Positions 44,366 through 53,069 of a stretch of DNA of 64,000 bases are shown here, one piece after another. Origin of the DNA: Pseudooceanicola sp050897975 (GTDB taxonomy: Bacteria > Pseudomonadota > Alphaproteobacteria > Rhodobacterales > Rhodobacteraceae). The notes under the pieces were generated by a model. It searched no databases and was not told where the DNA came from. It worked only from the letters and a program-made list of their open reading frames with translations. Numbering within the stretch: position 1 is the first letter of the stretch; every line of letters begins with the position of its first letter. Location of the stretch: contig NZ_JBPAXY010000001.1 in NCBI RefSeq assembly GCF_050897975.1, positions 372,001-436,000 on the forward strand, written 5' to 3'. A program made the position numbers and the translations under genes.

Positions 44366-45853
44366 TCAGCCCCCGCGCCGCTGTTCAAGGCGTTCGATCA
44401 CCTGGGCGGGCACCTGCGGCTGACCCAGCTGCGCCAGCAGCCGCGCGCGCACCTCGTCGGGCAGCCGGGCATTGCCCTGGACCAGGGCCACCAGCGCGGC
44501 GCGGCGTTCGGGGCTCAGCGCGATCATCTCGGCCTCTGCCCCCGCCTGCGCTGCCGTACCGGCGCCCTGGCCGGTAGCCGCCTCGGGGCCGCCCAACGGG
44601 CGCACCAGGATCCCCTGGCCCAGCAGCGGCGTGCGTTCGGCCACCACCAGGCGGCCTTCCAGCGCGGGCGCGCGCACAAGGATGTCGTCGCCCTGGCGGC
44701 GCACCAGTTCCGCCGCGACCTCTTCCAGGCGGTTTTCGGCATTGATCACCAGCACCTGGCCCTCGGCGGACAGCGCCGTGGCGGGCAGGCGGATCACCCC
44801 GTCCAGGGGGCGCTCCTGCACCCGCACGGTGACGAAATCGCCGGGCTTCAGCCCTGGCGCGGCGCCCAGTTCCGCCAGGATGCGGCGCCCGGTCTCGCCC
44901 TCGGCCACCGCCGCGCCGTCGCGGCGAATGACGCCCTCGGCGCGCAGGGCGCCGTCCTGCAATTCCAGCGCCGCCTCGACCGGCAGGTCGGGCAAGCGCC
45001 CCGCGTCGTCCAGCAGGCGCACATATTGCGGGGTCGAGATGCGGAAGGCGACGTTCAGCGCCGCCGGGTCGATCAGCTCGGCCAGCGCCTCGTTCGCCGA
45101 GACCCGGCGGCCCAGCACCAGATCCACCCCCGACAGGGTGCCGTCAAAGCCCGCGCGGATCACCGTTTCGGCCAGGTCCCGCTCGGCCTCGTCGCGGTCC
45201 AGCTCGGCGCGGCGCAGGGCGGTGGCGGCGCTGTCGACCCGGGCCTCGGCCTGGGCCAGGGCATTGCGCGCCGAGAGCACCGACTGGCGCGCCGAGGCAA
45301 CGGCCAGTTCCGCGTCTTCCTGCGCGGCGGCGGAGCCCACGCCACGGTCTATCAGGGTCTGCTGCCGGTCCAGCGCGCGCTGGCGCAGGGCCGCCTGATC
45401 CTGCGCGGCCACCAGGGTGTCGCGGGCGATTTCCAGGGCGCGGGCCGCGTCGCGCCCCTCGGCCATGGCATCGGCCAGATCCGCCTCGGCGCGGTCGCGC
45501 GCCGCCTCGGCCTCGGCCGGGTCCAGCCGCAGCAGTACCTGGCCCGCCTGCACCTGGCCGCCCTCGACGAACTCGGGCGCCAGCTCGACCACCTCGCCCG
45601 CCACGGCGGCGCGGATCTCCAGCGTGCGGCGGCTTTCCACCTCGCCGAAGACCGTCAGCACCGGGGCGACGGCGCCCGCGCGCGCCTCGACCACGTTGAC
45701 GGCGAACTCGCGCTCGCGTCCGCGCGGCATGAAGGGATCGCGCGCCAGACGGACCTGCACGGCGTCATAGACCAGGCTGCCCGCATAGGTCAGCAGGCCC
45801 AGGGTCAGCGACAGAAGGAACAGCCCCAACAGGCTGCGAGAAAGAAATCTCAT
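44366..45853 (-). CDS. RND efflux pump, periplasmic adaptor (membrane fusion protein)
   Basis: A 495-residue adaptor linking the RND pump to an outer-membrane channel. It has an N-terminal membrane anchor (about 6-30), a lipoyl-like half motif (GEVVELAPEFVEGGQVQAGQ), a long coiled-coil hairpin rich in Ala, Asp, Glu, Arg and Gln (about 110-230), and beta-barrel and membrane-proximal domains. The C-terminal 70 residues are an Ala-rich extension with a helical end. It is the first gene of the two-gene operon. The start follows the hydrophobic anchor and family pattern. Confidence 0.88.
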   Translation of the reverse strand: MRFLSRSLLGLFLLSLTLGLLTYAGSLVYDAVQVRLARDPFMPRGREREFAVNVVEARAGAVAPVLTVFGEVESRRTLEIRAAVAGEVVELAPEFVEGGQVQAGQVLLRLDPAEAEAARDRAEADLADAMAEGRDAARALEIARDTLVAAQDQAALRQRALDRQQTLIDRGVGSAAAQEDAELAVASARQSVLSARNALAQAEARVDSAATALRRAELDRDEAERDLAETVIRAGFDGTLSGVDLVLGRRVSANEALAELIDPAALNVAFRISTPQYVRLLDDAGRLPDLPVEAALELQDGALRAEGVIRRDGAAVAEGETGRRILAELGAAPGLKPGDFVTVRVQERPLDGVIRLPATALSAEGQVLVINAENRLEEVAAELVRRQGDDILVRAPALEGRLVVAERTPLLGQGILVRPLGGPEAATGQGAGTAAQAGAEAEMIALSPERRAALVALVQGNARLPDEVRARLLAQLGQPQVPAQVIERLEQRRGG

Positions 45854-45992
45854 GCGGTTCGGCCCCGTCCGATGGCAATCAGGCGCGCAGCAAGCACCCC
45901 AAGCGTCCAGCCTGCACGGCCAGACAGCCCGTTCAATAAACAATACGGTTATGACGATCTACACGATCACTTGGAACGTCTTACGACGCCCG

Positions 45993-46526
45993 TCACGCTT
46001 TCCGTCGCAGATGTTCGTCCAGACGGGGCATTATTTCGACGAAATTGCAGGGGGCATGGCGGTAGTCCAGCTGTTTGACCAGGATCTCGTCCCAGGCATC
46101 CTTGCAGGCGCCGGTGCTGCCGGGCAAGGCAAACAGATAGGTGCCCCCCGCCACGCCCCCCGTGGCGCGGCTTTGCACCGCGCTGGTGCCGATTTTCTGC
46201 ATCGAGACGATGGTAAAGACCGTGGCGAAGGCGTCGATCTCTTTTTCATAGACGTCGCGGTGCGCCTCGACGGTCACGTCGCGGCCCGTCAGCCCGGTCC
46301 CCCCGGTCGAGATCACCACGTCGACCCCCGGATCGGCGATCCAGGCGGCCAGCTGATCGCGGATCTGGGCGCGTTCGTCGGGCAGGATCTGGCGCGCGGC
46401 CAGCAGGTGGCCCGCCGCCGCGATCCGCGCCACCAGGGTGTCGCCAGAGCGGTCCTCGGCCAGGCTGCGCGTGTCCGATACGGTCAGCACCGCAATGCGC
46501 ACCGGGATGAAATCTTTGTCTGCCAT
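45993..46526 (-). CDS. moaB: Molybdenum cofactor biosynthesis protein B
   Basis: MogA/MoaB-family protein of 177 residues, acting on molybdopterin adenylylation. Visible motifs are LTVSDTRSLAEDRSGDTL (14-31), STGGTGLTGRD (73-83) and ALPGSTGACKDAW (133-145). AAAGGAT precedes the ATG at 46526. It is 5 nt downstream of the LysE-type exporter gene and so probably cotranscribed with it and the uracil-DNA glycosylase gene. Confidence 0.9.
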   Translation of the reverse strand: MADKDFIPVRIAVLTVSDTRSLAEDRSGDTLVARIAAAGHLLAARQILPDERAQIRDQLAAWIADPGVDVVISTGGTGLTGRDVTVEAHRDVYEKEIDAFATVFTIVSMQKIGTSAVQSRATGGVAGGTYLFALPGSTGACKDAWDEILVKQLDYRHAPCNFVEIMPRLDEHLRRKA

Positions 46527-46531
46527 CGGGA

Positions 46532-47164
46532 TTATCCTTTCGCGCCCCAGACCAGCCGCAGGGCCAGCCCGGCAAAGATACCCGCCGAGAGGCGGCGCAG
46601 CCAGACCCCGCCGCCGCCGAGCCGGGCTTGCAAGAGCCCGGCGAGGGCCCCCGCCACGCCATTGACGATCAACCCGCCGAAGGACAGCACCGCGCCCATC
46701 ACCAGGAACTGGCCCAGCACCGGAGCCTCGGGGGTCAGGAACTGCGGCACGAAGGCCAGGATGAACAGGATCACCTTGGGATTGGTGAGATTCACCAGCA
46801 GCCCGTCGCGGAAGGGCCGCGCCGGGCGCAGGTCCGGCCCCTGCCCACCCTCGGCGCGCAGGATCTGCCAGGCCATCCACAGCAGGTAGCCCGCCCCGAT
46901 CCAGCGGATCGCCAGCAGGGCCTGGGGATGGGCCGCCACCAGCCCGCCGACCCCCAGCCCCGCCACCGTGGCATGGATCAGCCCGCCCAGGGCCACGCCC
47001 GCGCTGGCCCGCCAGGCCGCACCGGGCCCCGCGCGCAGCCCCTGGCCCGCGCAGAACATCATGTCGGCGCCGGGCGTCAGGTTCAGCGCCAGCGAGGCGG
47101 GCACGAAGGTCAGCAGCACCAGGGGATCGACCGGAAACCCCAACCCCATCAGGCCCAAATCCAT
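46532..47164 (-). CDS. LysE/RhtB family amino-acid exporter
   Basis: Inner-membrane exporter of 210 residues with five to six hydrophobic segments. The N-terminal LNLTPGADMMFCAGQGLRAG is the family signature and NLTNPKVILFILAFVPQFL a second conserved block. The substrate could be a neutral or basic amino acid. Its ATG overlaps the stop of the uracil-DNA glycosylase gene in a TGATG junction. Confidence 0.88.
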   Translation of the reverse strand: MDLGLMGLGFPVDPLVLLTFVPASLALNLTPGADMMFCAGQGLRAGPGAAWRASAGVALGGLIHATVAGLGVGGLVAAHPQALLAIRWIGAGYLLWMAWQILRAEGGQGPDLRPARPFRDGLLVNLTNPKVILFILAFVPQFLTPEAPVLGQFLVMGAVLSFGGLIVNGVAGALAGLLQARLGGGGVWLRRLSAGIFAGLALRLVWGAKG

Positions 47165-47997
47165 CACAGATCCTCCAGCCGGGCCTTCAGCGACAGCAGG
47201 TCGGCCCAGGCCTCGCGCTTGGCCAGGGGCTGGCGCAGCAGATAGGCGGGATGGGTCATCGGCAGGGCCGGGCGGCCAAAGGCCTCGGCCCACTGGCCGC
47301 GCATCTTCAGGATGCCGCGCCGGTCCAGCGCCGCCTGACAGCTGATATTGCCCATCAGGATCAGCAGGTCGGGCTTGGCCAGGGCCACATGCTTTTGCAC
47401 GAAGGGCCGCAGCATGGCGATTTCCTGCGGTTTCGGATCGCGGTTCTGCGGCGGCCGCCAGGGCAGCACATTGGTAATATAGACCGCCTCTTCCGGCTCT
47501 TCGGCGTCGCGCGACAACCCGATGGCGGCCAGCATCCGGTCCAGCAGCTGGCCCGCGCGCCCCACGAAGGGGCGCCCCTCGCGGTCTTCGTCGCGGCCCG
47601 GCGCCTCGCCCAGGATCATCACCCGCGCCTTGGGGTTGCCATCGGCGAAGACCAGGCTGCGAGCGCCGCGCTTCAGCTCGCAATGCTCATAGGCGGCCAG
47701 GGCGGCGCGCAGCGCCTCCAGGCTGTCGGCGCCCTGAGCGGCCTGGCGGGCCACCTCGACCGCGTCGATCTCGGCGCGCGGCTCGGCGGGCGCGGCGCCC
47801 CCTCGGGCAACGGCCGGAGCGGCGGCCTGGGCCGCCACCCGCTCGGCCTCGACGGCGAAGCGATCCACCGGACCTTCGGCAATGCACTCATCCACACCCA
47901 TCTCGACCTGCCAGTCCAGAAGGGCGCGCGCCAGATGCCAGTCCATCTCGGCGGCGGGGATGTCTGCGATCTGCTCGAAGGGGGGCTGCGATTCCAT
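47164..47997 (-). CDS. Family 4-like uracil-DNA glycosylase with degenerate Fe-S site
   Basis: Removes uracil from DNA to start base excision repair. The 277-residue protein has a variable N-terminal 100 residues, then motif 1 GEAPGRDEDREGRPFVGRAGQ (from Gly130) and motif 3 HPAYLLR (249-255), both typical of family 4. Family 4 enzymes bind a [4Fe-4S] cluster with four Cys; here the first CxxC is Tyr103-x-x-Cys106, and the other two positions read Trp180 (LPWRPP) and Leu196 (LRPFV). Three of four ligands are thus missing, so the enzyme probably lacks the cluster. It is first in an operon with the LysE-type exporter and moaB. Confidence 0.85.
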   Translation of the reverse strand: MESQPPFEQIADIPAAEMDWHLARALLDWQVEMGVDECIAEGPVDRFAVEAERVAAQAAAPAVARGGAAPAEPRAEIDAVEVARQAAQGADSLEALRAALAAYEHCELKRGARSLVFADGNPKARVMILGEAPGRDEDREGRPFVGRAGQLLDRMLAAIGLSRDAEEPEEAVYITNVLPWRPPQNRDPKPQEIAMLRPFVQKHVALAKPDLLILMGNISCQAALDRRGILKMRGQWAEAFGRPALPMTHPAYLLRQPLAKREAWADLLSLKARLEDL

Positions 47998-48098
47998 GGC
48001 GCCACCCTATCCCGCGCCCGGCGCGGGGAAAAGCGCGCCCCGCTTGCCGCCTGCCCCCGCCCGCGCCTATAAGGCCCCAAACCAGCGGGAGACAGCGG

Positions 48099-49052
48099 AT
48101 GAAGAGCTTCAGGCAACAGCACCTTCTGGGCATCGAACGCCTGGCCCCGGACGAGATCGAGACGCTGCTCGACCTGGCCGAGGACTACGTCGCCCTCAAC
48201 CGCTCGGACGACAAGCATTCCGACGCCCTGGCGGGGCTGACGCAAATCAACATGTTCTTCGAGAACTCGACCCGCACCCAGGCCAGTTTCGAACTGGCGG
48301 GCAAGCGTCTGGGCGCGGATGTGATGAACATGGCGATGCAGGCCTCTTCGCTGAAGAAAGGCGAGACGCTGATCGACACCGCGCTGACGCTGAACGCCAT
48401 GCACCCGGACCTGCTGGTGGTGCGCCACCCCAATTCCGGCGCCGTGGACCTGCTGGCCCAGAAGGTGAACTGCGCGGTACTCAACGCCGGGGACGGGCGG
48501 CACGAACACCCCACCCAGGCCCTGCTGGACGCGCTGACCATCCGCCGTGCCAAGGGCCGCCTGCACCGGCTGAACATCGCCATTTGCGGCGACATCGCGC
48601 ACAGCCGCGTGGCGCGGTCGAACCTGCTGCTGCTGCACAAGATGGAAAACCGCATTCGCCTGGTCGGCCCGCCGACCCTGGTTCCGCAGGCCTTCGCCGA
48701 GCTGGGCTGCGAGGTCTACGACAGCATGGAAGAGGGCCTCGACGGGGTCGACGTGGTGATGATGCTGCGCCTTCAGAAGGAACGGATGGACGGCGGTTTC
48801 ATCCCGTCCGAGCGCGAGTATTACCACCGCTACGGCCTGGATGCCGAGAAGCTGGCCCATGCCGCCCCCGATGCCATCGTCATGCACCCCGGCCCGATGA
48901 ACCGCGGGGTCGAGATCGACGGCACCATCGCCGACGACATCAACCGCAGCGTCATCCGCGACCAGGTCGAGATGGGCGTGGCGGTGCGCATGGCGGCTAT
49001 GGACCTGCTGGCCCGCAACCTGCGCGAGCGCCGCGCCGAGGCTGCCGCCTAG
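48099..49052 (+). CDS. pyrB: Aspartate carbamoyltransferase catalytic chain
   Basis: Condenses carbamoyl phosphate with aspartate in pyrimidine synthesis. The 317-residue protein has the carbamoyl-phosphate motif FFENSTRTQASFE (53-65), HPTQALLD, and the aspartate-binding MLRLQKERM. The sequence lacks a long N-terminal extension of the type found in class A2 enzymes. It heads a cluster with two unknown membrane proteins and a dihydroorotase-like gene on the same strand. No pyrI regulatory gene is present. Confidence 0.94.
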   Translation: MKSFRQQHLLGIERLAPDEIETLLDLAEDYVALNRSDDKHSDALAGLTQINMFFENSTRTQASFELAGKRLGADVMNMAMQASSLKKGETLIDTALTLNAMHPDLLVVRHPNSGAVDLLAQKVNCAVLNAGDGRHEHPTQALLDALTIRRAKGRLHRLNIAICGDIAHSRVARSNLLLLHKMENRIRLVGPPTLVPQAFAELGCEVYDSMEEGLDGVDVVMMLRLQKERMDGGFIPSEREYYHRYGLDAEKLAHAAPDAIVMHPGPMNRGVEIDGTIADDINRSVIRDQVEMGVAVRMAAMDLLARNLRERRAEAAA

Positions 49053-49099
49053 GCCCTGCCGCCGTTGCGGATCGGGCACGGGGCCGTGAGGACGCGAGG

Positions 49100-49645
49100 A
49101 TGACCCAGACCAGCGCATCAGGCACCGCCCCCCCAGGCTGGGAAGGTCTGCTGGAACCGGGCGAGCGCATCCTGTGGCAGGGCCGCCCCGATGGCCGGAT
49201 GAGCCTGCGCCAGATCAACCTCTTCCATCTGATCTTCGGCCTGTTCTTCGCCGGCTTCGCGCTGTTCTGGATGATCATGGCCGCCTTCGCGGGCGGGTTT
49301 TTCTGGATGTTCGGCCTGCTGCATTTCTCGGCTGGGGTCAGCATTGCCATCGGCCAGCCGGTGATCGACCCGCTGCGGCGGCGCTATACCTGGTACACGC
49401 TGACCGACCGCCGCGCCTTCATCGCCCGCCGCACCCTGCGGGGCCGGACCCTGGACAGCTACCGACTGGACGCCGGATCCCGGGTGCGTTTCGAGGCCGG
49501 ACCGCCGCCCTCGGTCTATTTCGCCGAAGACAAGGTGCGGGGGAAACGTGGAACCCGGCCCCGGCAGATCGGGTTTGAACGGATAGAGGACGGTCAAAAG
49601 GTCTTTTCCCTGATCGAGGGCATCCGGGGCCAACAGCCCGCCTAG
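49100..49645 (+). CDS. Membrane protein with PH-like domain, unknown function
   Basis: A 181-residue protein. It begins with a GERILWQGRPDGRMSLR segment, followed by two membrane helices (about 42-65 and 70-90), and a C-terminal part with YTLTDRRAFIARR, the pattern found in bacterial PH-like (YdbT-type) domains. The role is unknown. It lies 47 nt after pyrB, inside the pyr cluster. Confidence 0.7.
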   Translation: MTQTSASGTAPPGWEGLLEPGERILWQGRPDGRMSLRQINLFHLIFGLFFAGFALFWMIMAAFAGGFFWMFGLLHFSAGVSIAIGQPVIDPLRRRYTWYTLTDRRAFIARRTLRGRTLDSYRLDAGSRVRFEAGPPPSVYFAEDKVRGKRGTRPRQIGFERIEDGQKVFSLIEGIRGQQPA

Positions 49646-49688
49646 GCAGACCAGACCGCCCCAGCACAGACGCAACACGAGGCCCGCC

Positions 49689-50288
49689 ATGCCGCAGCCA
49701 GATCCCGTCATTCCCGCCAGCGCCGAGGTGCTGCACCTGACCCCCGGCGACCGCGCCGCCACCTATCTGCTGGCCGTCGACCCCGAGGCACCGCAGATGG
49801 CCGCCCTGCTGGCACCGCACCGCCTGAACGGCCAGACGGGCGCCACCCTGGCCGCCCTGCTGCGCCTGCCGCCCGAGGCCGAGACGGATCTGGAACTGAT
49901 CAATCCCGCCGATCTGGAGGGGCTGGGCCTGGCGGGCTATCTGACCGAAGGGCTGGGCCTGGACCCGGCCGAGGTCACCCCCGACCGCGCCCGGCTGAAC
50001 GCGGTGACCGCGCCGGTGATAGTGCTGCGCGGGCGCCTGACCGGGCTGGAGGACCGGGTGCTGCCCTTGCCGCGCGGCACCTCTTTGCTGGGGCGCTACG
50101 AGGCCAGCTATGCCCCCATCGGGCTGGGTCAGATCCCCAGCCGCAGCGCCACGGCGGGCACCCTGCCGCCTGTCTCGGGGCCGCTGCCCGGGCCCACGCG
50201 CCTGTCGCGCCCCTGGCAGCTGGCGGCGATCCTGGCCGGGATCGTGGCCCTGGGCCTGCTGGCCTGGTTCGCCCTGGCGCTGATCTAG
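49689..50288 (+). CDS. Unknown protein with C-terminal membrane anchor
   Basis: A 199-residue protein, acidic in its N-terminal 150 residues, with a Pro-rich segment (about 150-175) and a single hydrophobic helix at the very end (about 176-198). This is the layout of a tail-anchored cytoplasmic protein. No family is recognised. It lies between the PH-like gene and the dihydroorotase-like gene; the regular spacing suggests one transcript. Confidence 0.68.
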   Translation: MPQPDPVIPASAEVLHLTPGDRAATYLLAVDPEAPQMAALLAPHRLNGQTGATLAALLRLPPEAETDLELINPADLEGLGLAGYLTEGLGLDPAEVTPDRARLNAVTAPVIVLRGRLTGLEDRVLPLPRGTSLLGRYEASYAPIGLGQIPSRSATAGTLPPVSGPLPGPTRLSRPWQLAAILAGIVALGLLAWFALALI

Positions 50289-50420
50289 CCGCGCCGCCCC
50301 CCGGCGCCGCCGCCCGCAACGCTTTGCGTGCCGGGCCATTTCCCCCCTCCCCCCGCGCCGCCCGATGGCGTATAGCGGGCGCAACGACCCGCAAAGACGA
50401 ACCGACGGACAGGCGCGCCC

Positions 50421-51716
50421 ATGACCACCACCCTTCTTACCAACGCGATCCTGATCGACCCCGAAGCGGGGACCGAGACCCCGGGCAGCCTGCTGATCGG
50501 CGAGGGCCGGATCCTGGCCACCGGCGCCGAGGCCGAGGCCCGCGCCGCCACCCATGTCCTGGACTGCGGCGGCAAGTACCTGGCCCCGGGCATCGTCGAT
50601 ATCGGCGTGAAGGTCTGCGAGCCGGGCGAGCGGCACAAGGAAAGCTTTGGCACCGCCGGGCGCTCTGCCGCCGCGGGCGGGGTGACCACCATCGTGACCC
50701 GCCCCGACACCGACCCGGCGATCGACAATCCCGAAACGCTGGAGTTCGTCACCCGCCGCGCCCGCGAGGCCGCCCCGGTGCGCGTCCTGCCCATGGCCGC
50801 GCTGACCAAGGGCCGCGCGGGGCGCGAGATGACCGAGATCGGTTTCCTGAAGGACGCGGGCGCCGTGGCCTTCACCGATTGCGACCGGGTGGTGACCGAT
50901 ACCAAGGTGCTGCAACGGGCCCTGACCTATGCCAAGGCGCGTGGTGCGCTGGTGCTGGGCCATATCCAGGAACCGGGCCTCTCGGCGGGCGCCTGCGCCA
51001 CGTCCGGAAAGTTCGCCGCGCTGAAGGGCCTCTCGGCGGTCTCGCCCATGGCCGAACGGATGGGCATCGACCGCGACGTCTCGCTGCTGGAGATGACCGG
51101 CGCGCGCTATCACTTCGACCAGGTGACCACCGCCCGCGCCCTGCCCGCGCTGGAACGGGCCAAGCGCAACGGGCTGGACGTGACTGCGGGCGTCTCGATC
51201 CATCACCTGACCCTGAACGAATACGACGTCAGCGACTATCGCACCTTCTTCAAGGTGAAGCCGCCGCTGCGGGCCGAGGAAGACCGCCAGGCGGTGGTCG
51301 AGGCCGTGGCCTCGGGGCTGATCGACATCATCAGCTCGATGCACACGCCGCAGGACGAGGAAAGCAAGCGCCTGCCGTTTGAAGAGGCCGCCTCGGGCGC
51401 GGTGGCGCTGGAAACCCTGCTGCCCGCCGCCATGCGGCTGGTGCATGCGGGCGATCTGACCCTGCCGGTGCTGTTCCGCGCCCTGTCGCTGAACCCCTCG
51501 AAACGGCTGGGGCTGGACAGCGGGCGGCTGGCCGCTGGTGCCCCCGCCGATCTGGTGCTGTTCGACCCCCACGCGCCCTTTGTCCTGGACCGGTTCAAGC
51601 TGCGCTCGAAATCGAAGAACACGCCTTTCGACTCTGCCCGGATGCAGGGCCGCGTCCGCGCCACCTGGGTGGGCGGGGCACAGATTTTCGGAGAGGCGCT
51701 TGATGCTGCTGCCTGA
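50421..51716 (+). CDS. pyrC: Dihydroorotase-like protein lacking catalytic residues (PyrC')
   Basis: A 431-residue protein of the amidohydrolase superfamily with the overall sequence of class I dihydroorotase. The metal-binding HxH after the first strand is replaced: APGIVDIGVKVCEPGE has Gly62 and Lys64 where two His are needed. The TDHAPH-type catalytic Asp segment reads ISSMHTP (305-311), without the Asp. HH at 261-262 and TKG at 129-131 remain. It is therefore probably inactive as a dihydroorotase and resembles the PyrC' pseudo-enzyme of pseudomonads, which assembles with PyrB. A true dihydroorotase should be encoded elsewhere. It overlaps plsY by 14 nt. Confidence 0.85.
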   Translation: MTTTLLTNAILIDPEAGTETPGSLLIGEGRILATGAEAEARAATHVLDCGGKYLAPGIVDIGVKVCEPGERHKESFGTAGRSAAAGGVTTIVTRPDTDPAIDNPETLEFVTRRAREAAPVRVLPMAALTKGRAGREMTEIGFLKDAGAVAFTDCDRVVTDTKVLQRALTYAKARGALVLGHIQEPGLSAGACATSGKFAALKGLSAVSPMAERMGIDRDVSLLEMTGARYHFDQVTTARALPALERAKRNGLDVTAGVSIHHLTLNEYDVSDYRTFFKVKPPLRAEEDRQAVVEAVASGLIDIISSMHTPQDEESKRLPFEEAASGAVALETLLPAAMRLVHAGDLTLPVLFRALSLNPSKRLGLDSGRLAAGAPADLVLFDPHAPFVLDRFKLRSKSKNTPFDSARMQGRVRATWVGGAQIFGEALDAAA

Positions 51717-52314
51717 GCTGACCTCCTCTGCACTGACCCTGCTGCTGGCGGGCGGTCTGGGCTACCTGCTGGGGTCCATCCCCTTTGGCATCGTGCTGGC
51801 CCGGGCCTTCGGGCTGGGCGACCTGCGCCAGATCGGATCGGGCAATATCGGCGCCACCAACGTGCTGCGCACCGGCAACAAGCTGGCGGCGCTGCTGACC
51901 CTGATCTGCGACAGCGGCAAGGGCGCGGCGGCGGTGCTGATCGCCCGGGCCCTGGCGCCCGAGGACGCGGTACAGCTGGCGGGCTTTGCCGCCTTCCTTG
52001 GCCATTGCTTTCCGGTCTGGCTGGGCTTCAAGGGCGGCAAGGGGGTGGCCACCTACCTGGGCACGTTGCTGGCGCTCTACTTCCCCGCGGGCCTGGCGGC
52101 CTGCGCCACCTGGCTGTTCGTGGCGCTGATCCTGCGCATCTCGTCGCTGTCGGCCCTGGTGGCGGCGGCGGCGGTGCCGGTCTGGCTTTGGGCCTTCGAC
52201 CGGCCCGGGATGATCGCCCTGGCGGTGGCCCTGGCGGTGCTGATCTACATCCGCCACGCGCCCAATATCGGGCGCCTGATCGCCGGAACCGAGCCCCGGA
52301 TCGGTAAAAAATAG
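51703..52314 (+). CDS. plsY: Acyl-phosphate:glycerol-3-phosphate acyltransferase
   Basis: Inner-membrane enzyme making lysophosphatidic acid from acyl-phosphate, 203 residues with five membrane segments. The three PlsY motifs are seen: GYLLGSIPFGIVLAR, the glycine-rich SGNIGATNVLR, and FKGGKGVATYLG. The ATG at 51703 overlaps the end of the dihydroorotase-like gene. Confidence 0.93.
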   Translation: MLLPELTSSALTLLLAGGLGYLLGSIPFGIVLARAFGLGDLRQIGSGNIGATNVLRTGNKLAALLTLICDSGKGAAAVLIARALAPEDAVQLAGFAAFLGHCFPVWLGFKGGKGVATYLGTLLALYFPAGLAACATWLFVALILRISSLSALVAAAAVPVWLWAFDRPGMIALAVALAVLIYIRHAPNIGRLIAGTEPRIGKK

Positions 52315-52408
52315 GCGAAACGGGCCTGATACGCCGTCGCATCGTTTGGAATAGACCGGCCCCGTGCTATGCCTGTTCAACCGAACCGGCAGCCGGAGAA
52401 CCGATCAC

Positions 52409-52978
52409 ATGGCCGAACTGACCCCGGCAATGCAGGCGATGATCCTGCATTGGGGCGAAATGGGGAGCCGTTGGGGGCTCAACCGCTCCGCCGCGCAAAT
52501 CCTGATCCTGCTGCATCTGAGCCCCGAGCCGCTGAGCGCCGGAGAGATCAGCACGACCCTGGGGCTGGCCCGGTCCAACGTCTCGGCCGGGTTGAAGGAA
52601 TTGCACACCTGGCAGGTGATCGAGGGCAGCCGCCGCCTGGGCGACCGCAAGGAATATTTCACCGCCCCGCGCGACCTGACCCAGCTGGCGCGTGCCGTGA
52701 TCGCCGCCCGACATGACCGCGAGGTGGTGCCCTATCGCGCCCAGCTGGAGACCCAGCTGGCCGCCGCCCGGACCGACGGCACCCCCGCCGCCGTCACCGC
52801 CCGGCTGACGGAAACTGCCCGGGTGATGGATGCCCTGGACGTAGCGGTGCGCAACGCATTGGACGAAGCCCTGGCGGGCCTGGCCCTCGTGGTCGCGGAG
52901 GCCCCCGGGGGAACCGCCCCCGAGGCGGAGGATCTGGCCGAGGTCAAACCCAAGAAGAAAAAGAAGAAGAGCGGCTGA
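52409..52978 (+). CDS. GbsR/MarR-type transcription regulator
   Basis: A 189-residue protein with a winged helix-turn-helix (about 25-90; LSAGEISTTLGLARSNVSAGLKELHTWQVIEG) of the GbsR (MarR-related) group, a helical C-terminal half, and a tail of six consecutive Lys. The target is unknown. GbsR proteins often control osmolyte or membrane genes; the nearest genes are plsY (upstream, same strand) and a small membrane-protein gene (convergent). GGAG precedes the ATG at 52409. Confidence 0.8.
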   Translation: MAELTPAMQAMILHWGEMGSRWGLNRSAAQILILLHLSPEPLSAGEISTTLGLARSNVSAGLKELHTWQVIEGSRRLGDRKEYFTAPRDLTQLARAVIAARHDREVVPYRAQLETQLAAARTDGTPAAVTARLTETARVMDALDVAVRNALDEALAGLALVVAEAPGGTAPEAEDLAEVKPKKKKKKSG

Positions 52979-53069
52979 GAGCGGCGCCCCGCGACGGGGT
53001 GGCCCGGGCCCGTGTCCGGCTGCGGGGGGCCTCACAGGACCCGCGCGGCGCGGGCCTGCTCGGTGGGCC

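Noticed and set aside
41602..44577. A plus-strand open frame of about 990 codons
   Set aside because: It is antisense to the RND transporter gene; codon composition is that of a mirror frame in GC-rich DNA.
52979..53069. Terminator between the GbsR-type gene and the small membrane-protein gene
   Set aside because: Only a 5-bp CCCCG/CGGGG hairpin without a T tract is visible; too weak to list.
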